64,000 bases of DNA, from assembly GCF_020283565.1 (NCBI RefSeq), contig NC_060061.1, positions 43,189,362 through 43,253,361 on the forward strand, in the 5' to 3' direction. Below are positions 60,201 to 64,000 of this stretch, piece after piece. The DNA comes from Trifolium pratense. Lineage: Eukaryota > Streptophyta > Magnoliopsida > Fabales > Fabaceae. The number at the start of each line of letters is the position of its first letter. Positions within the stretch are counted from its first letter, which is position 1. A program made the translations under genes and the position numbers. Under the pieces are notes generated by a model. The model saw only the letters and a list, made by a program, of their open reading frames with translations, ran no database searches and had not been told where the DNA came from.

Positions 60201-63200
60201 GGGTTATATTTGTACTTCTGAACTCTTAGTATTAATAATACGTGCATCATAACATTTAGCTAGCATATTTTATTTAATTTTTTCGAATTTCAATTTAGGA
60301 TTTCACTTCCTAGAATAAAATAGACAATAATTATCTTTTTCGTCTTTGGTTTTATATTTCCTCAAACTTAATTTTTGTTTCTTCCCTGTTCTACTAACTA
60401 CTAAGCCACTGCCACCATATTCAGTGAATATTAAGAGGGGAACATTGTTCACCATACATTTTATATACTAATCATATAGATATATTTTTCACGTACCGTA
60501 TTTGATAGACTTATAAAACCTTGTTCCCCTTTTTCATATGCTAGGAATGAATCAATCTTCATTAAGGAGATTGTCAAAGATGTTTTGCGGAAACTGAACC
60601 TTAGATACCAATATGAAATTAAGGGGCTTGTTGGAATTGAGAAGAATTTTGAACAAATTGAATCAATACTGAAAATTGGGTCAAATGATGTTAGTGTCCT
60701 TGGAAAACGGCGCATGGTTGGCTCAGGAATGAAATCCTTTGCTAAAGCTATAAATACTATTGTTATGATCAAAGAACGCCTTTCCTTACTCAATGAAATG
60801 GATGAATCAAACATCTATGGACTTAATGTTGTACACAATAAATTTTTTCCTACATTGTCAGAGGATGGGTCAAATGAATTTAGAGTCCTTGGAATATGGG
60901 GGATGGGTGGCATAGGAAAGACCACCCTTGCTAAGGCTTTATATGCTAAACACTATTCCCAATTTGAAGGCAGTTGCTTCCTCAATGTAACGGATGAATC
61001 AAACAAGTATGGACTTAATGTTGTACACAATAAATTTATTTCTACACTGTTAGAGGAAGAAAATCTTCGTTCTGATGCACCCTACTTAGAAGCCCCTTTC
61101 TCTGTGAGAAGGATTGCACGTAAAAAAGTTTTCATTGTGTTGGATAACGTGGAAACCGTAGAGCAAATAGAAGATCTTATCCTTAAAATTGATGGGCTGG
61201 GACCGGGTAGTAGGGTCATTATTACAACTAGAGATAAGCAAATATTAAGCAGGTTCAGTAAATGTGAAATATATGAGGTTAAGGAATTGAGCAAACATGA
61301 TTCTCTTCAGCTATTCAGTTTGACTGTCTTTGGAGAAAAACATCCTAAAATTGGATATGAAGATCTATCAGAAAGTGTAATTGCCTATTGCCACGGAAAT
61401 CCTCTGGCTTTAAAAGTTTTAGGTGCAAATCTCAGTTTAAGAGGCAAAGAAGCATGGGAAAGTGAATTGAAAAAGCTCCAAAAGATTCCCAATGGGAAAA
61501 TTTTTAGTGTGTTAAAATTGAGTTATGATGACTTAGATTGTTTTCAAAAGGCCATTTTTCTAGATATTGCATGTTTTTTGAGAGGAGAAAATAAAGATTT
61601 CGTAATAAGTCTATTGGAAGCTTGTGAGTTCTTTGCAATAATTGGGATAGAAGTCCTTCTCGATAAAGCTCTCATACAACTAAAACCAATTTGGGTTTCC
61701 GGGTGGGAAATTGATAGTATAGAAATGCATGATTTGTTACAAGAAATGGGACGGGATATTGTTAATCAAGAATCTATTGATCCTGGAAAACGAAGTCGAT
61801 TGTGGAAAGCTGAAGAAATATCTGATGTATTAAAAAAAAACAAGGTAAGTAGAAAATGCATTTACTTCTATATGAAAACACATGTACGTGGTTAGTTATG
61901 AAATATAACAAGCTAAGTATATATGGCATCATTTCCTAACTATTATTCTAACTTTTGTTTATTAGGGAACTGAAGCTGTGGAAGTTATAACATTTGATAG
62001 CACAGAAGTTGAGGATCTTTACTTAAAGTCTGATTCCTTTAGAAAGATGACAAACTTAAGATATCTTAAAATCTATAATGCATCTGATGGGAGTACATGC
62101 AATGTGTACTTTCCCGATGGTCTTGAGTGGCTTTCGGATAAACTGAGGTACCTTTGTTGGGAAGGATACTGCCTTGAGTATTTGCCATCAACCTTTTGTG
62201 CTGAAATGCTTGTACAGCTTGACATGCGTAATAGCAAGCTTAAAAAGCTATGGGATGGAGTTCAGGTACAAATGTGTTTCAATATGCTTGTTAACTTGTA
62301 GAGGCACAATAGAAAGTTTAATGCTTTTTCACAAAATTGCACCTAAGCTAGGATGGCACGCTCGATTTATCCTTAAGTATTTTTAGTTTATCTATTAATC
62401 AATACTCATGCATGATTATGAATTTAATGGTCTCTCTGCAATGCCATGTTTATTTCTTGTTGCAGAATCTTGTGAATTTAATTTCAATTGTGTTTAGCTT
62501 CTCCAAAGATCTGATTGAGATCCCAGACTTATCTCGGGCTACAAATCTTCAATATATATATCTCAACGAATGTGAAAGTTTGTGTCAGCTCCATCCATCC
62601 ATTTTATCTCTCCCCCGCCTTGGAGAGCTAGATTTAGGAGGTTGCATAAAGCTTCAAAGCCTTAAAACCAACATTCATTCAACATCTCTCCGTAAACTTT
62701 TTCTCACTGTTTGTTCATCTCTCACGGAATTTTCGGTGACATCGGAGGAAATGACACATTTGTACTTATGTGGCACCGCTATACATGAATTGTCTTCATC
62801 AATTTGGAGAAATAGCAAACTTGTTTTTCTTGATCTAAGTGAATGTAACAAGCTTAACATTGTTGGGAATAAGTTATCAAATGATCATGGACTGGGGTCT
62901 GTTACAGAACTAGACCTTTCTGGGTGCTCAGAAATCGATGCATTGAGTCTGCAGTTCATCCTTGATGGCTTACAGTCTTTAAACCAGCTAAAATTGAAAA
63001 GGTGTTGCAACTTAGAATGTCTCCCTGACAACATCCAAAACCATTCAATGCTAAAATGGCTTGAATTAGATGATTGTAAGAAACTTGTGTCTCTAACAGA
63101 GCTTCCGCCATCCGTGCTATATTTGAGTGCCGTTAATTGCACTTACCTGGACAATTGCACTTACCTGGACACAGACTTCACTCAACAGTCAATTATTGAG

Positions 63201-63899
63201 AACATGATACAAACCCGCTTTATAGATGGTATTGAGGGTTTCTTGTTCTTGCCAGGAGCACAAGTTCCTTGCATGTTTGATTTTCAGAAAATGGAGGCTT
63301 CAATAACAATTTCTCCTATTCCAAAATCTGACTTGGATGCCTTCATATTTTGCATCATTCTTTCTGAGGGCTTCAATTCGAACAACTATGACCTTCATTG
63401 TATTATCTTTGAACATGACAAAGAAGTCGACAGATGCCGTATTAGTCACAATTATCATGGGACATTAATTTCAGATCATGCATTGATATGTTGGCATGTT
63501 TGCAACAAACAAGAAAGTGGAAGTTATGATTTTTGCAACCTATCATTTCAATTCATAGTTCAAGATAACGAGGAAAAATTGCGGTGGTCAACAGAGTGGA
63601 TAAAGGGGTGTGGGGTCTCACCTCTATATATCTATGAACGTGAGTTGGAGATGGATGGTGGTAGTAAAATTGTTGATTTAAAATTGAAGTCCAAGGCTCA
63701 AGACTTTGCTGAATCTGATTGGCATTTGAAAAAGGATATTGATGAGTTACAGACTAGATCCATTGAAGGTGAAGCGAGAAGCTCTAACAATGAATATGAC
63801 CAGGAACAACCTTCTTATTCTCGCAAAGAAGAGGAACAACTTTCTTTTAGTAGACCTCCTATTAAACATGTCTATATTAAACGCAGGAGGACCAAGTAA
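57266..63899 (+). CDS. TIR-NBS-LRR disease resistance protein with duplicated P-loop segment
   Basis: Four exons: 57266-57765, 60545-61844, 61966-62265 and 62466-63899. All are GT-AG with consistent phases, giving 1177 residues. The TIR domain (19-165) has YDVFLSFRGEDT and the SKWCLNEL motif with the expected catalytic Glu93 of plant TIR NADases. The NB-ARC has P-loop GIWGMGGIGKTT (Lys292), VFIVLDNVE, GSRVIITTRDK, GNPLALKVLG, AIFLDIACFLRGE and MHD (IEMHDLLQEMG). LRRs span about 600-940, followed by a C-JID-type domain (FLPGAQVPCMFDF, then AFIFCIILSEGF) and a basic tail KRRRTK. Residues 212-274 are an extra, degenerate copy of the P-loop region (275-337). These proteins sense pathogen effectors and trigger immunity through TIR signalling. 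The start is the ATG in the TIR exon, with a likely 5'UTR intron before it. Intron 1 (2.8 kb) holds a MITE and an inverted repeat. Confidence 0.9.
57942..58075. repeat. Inverted repeat in TNL intron 1
   Basis: CGCCAGTTCTAAACCTGTTT and TTTGCCTCTCTTT on the left (57942-57981) are mirrored by AAAGAGAGGCAA and AAACAGGTTTAGAACTGGC on the right (58031-58073). The spacer is about 50 bp. A further AACAGGTTTA word precedes it. It has no counterpart in the pseudogene intron. Confidence 0.65.
58924..59098. mobile_element. MITE-like foldback in TNL intron 1
   Basis: A 175-bp element has inverted ends of about 45 bp: AATGTTATTTGAACAACTTT at the left and AAGTTTTTCAAATAACATT at the right. TTTTTTAGACAAC/GTCTAAAAAA lies inside. 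The interior is rich in GAGAGA. The target duplication is not clear. Confidence 0.65.
59984..60110. repeat. Solo arm of the 262-815 palindromic repeat
   Basis: It matches about 697-811 (GATTTTCAATTTCTTTA, TATATGATATAAA.TTTCAAT, GTAAAATTCGTATCCGTTATAAT) with substitutions. It lies in intron 1 of the intact TNL. Confidence 0.55.
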
Positions 63900-64000
63900 T
63901 TAGACCCAAGTGTATGTAATTGTATTCCTGTATCTATTTCTTTAAGTTACTTGCTGATGATGTATCAATAATATTCCCAATATCATTCTATCGATTACAT
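63900..64000 (+). other. 3'UTR of the intact TNL
   Basis: T-rich and AATAAT-rich sequence follows the stop at 63897-63899, up to the window edge. The polyadenylation site is probably here or just outside. Confidence 0.4.

Overview
The window is plant nuclear DNA, most likely from a papilionoid legume of the Medicago type. That is an inference from the AT-rich intergenic DNA, the GT-AG introns, the TIR-NBS-LRR (TNL) resistance gene pair, the short intronic DUF-type membrane protein genes and the transposon content. No database search was possible. Exon models were built by hand from reading frame, GT/AG signals and family motifs.

Layout. 1-6.2 kb: repeats and no convincing gene. 6.2-7.6 kb (-): a three-exon F-box/LRR/FBD gene. 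8.95-12.9 kb (-): an intact eleven-exon phosphomannomutase gene with a TATA box, a 5'UTR intron and a solo LTR in one intron. 13.1-14.0 kb: a non-autonomous Mutator-like element (MULE) with 9-bp target duplications. 15.85-17.26 kb: a degenerate 46-bp tandem repeat running into a decayed L1-type LINE (17.3-20.7 kb). 23.5-24.5 kb (-): a two-exon acidic membrane protein gene. 25-29.3 kb: SINE, Stowaway MITE, a CTATGAAGCA-ended palindromic repeat, and a second MULE carrying a captured proline-rich secreted-protein fragment. 29.3 kb: a broken relative of the 24 kb gene. 30.4-32.0 kb: a perfect 782-bp tandem duplication. 32.7-33.4 kb (+): a DUF4408/DUF761-like membrane protein. 34.86-39.50 kb: a complete but non-autonomous LTR element with a broken PF04195-type gene, an internal promoter, a hairpin array and a truncated 3' LTR. 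42.7-46.9 kb (-): two tandem paralogs of a small membrane protein. The intron of the first has been invaded in succession by a Helitron and two SINEs. 49.9-54.5 kb (+): a TNL pseudogene with at least four frame lesions. 57.3-63.9 kb (+): its paralog, an open 1177-residue TNL with an internally duplicated P-loop segment.

Functional picture. Phosphomannomutase supplies mannose-1-phosphate for GDP-mannose, ascorbate and glycoproteins. The F-box protein is probably an SCF substrate adaptor. The TNL pair is a local resistance-gene cluster in which one copy decays and the other stays open. The remaining genes are plant membrane proteins of unknown function. Most of the rest of the DNA consists of layered transposable elements, and several insertion orders can be read from their target-site duplications. 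The most unusual items are the duplicated P-loop of the TNL, the hairpin array and post-LTR hairpin of the LTR element, the serial Helitron/SINE/SINE insertion, and the conserved 8-nt terminal coding exons of the small paralogs.
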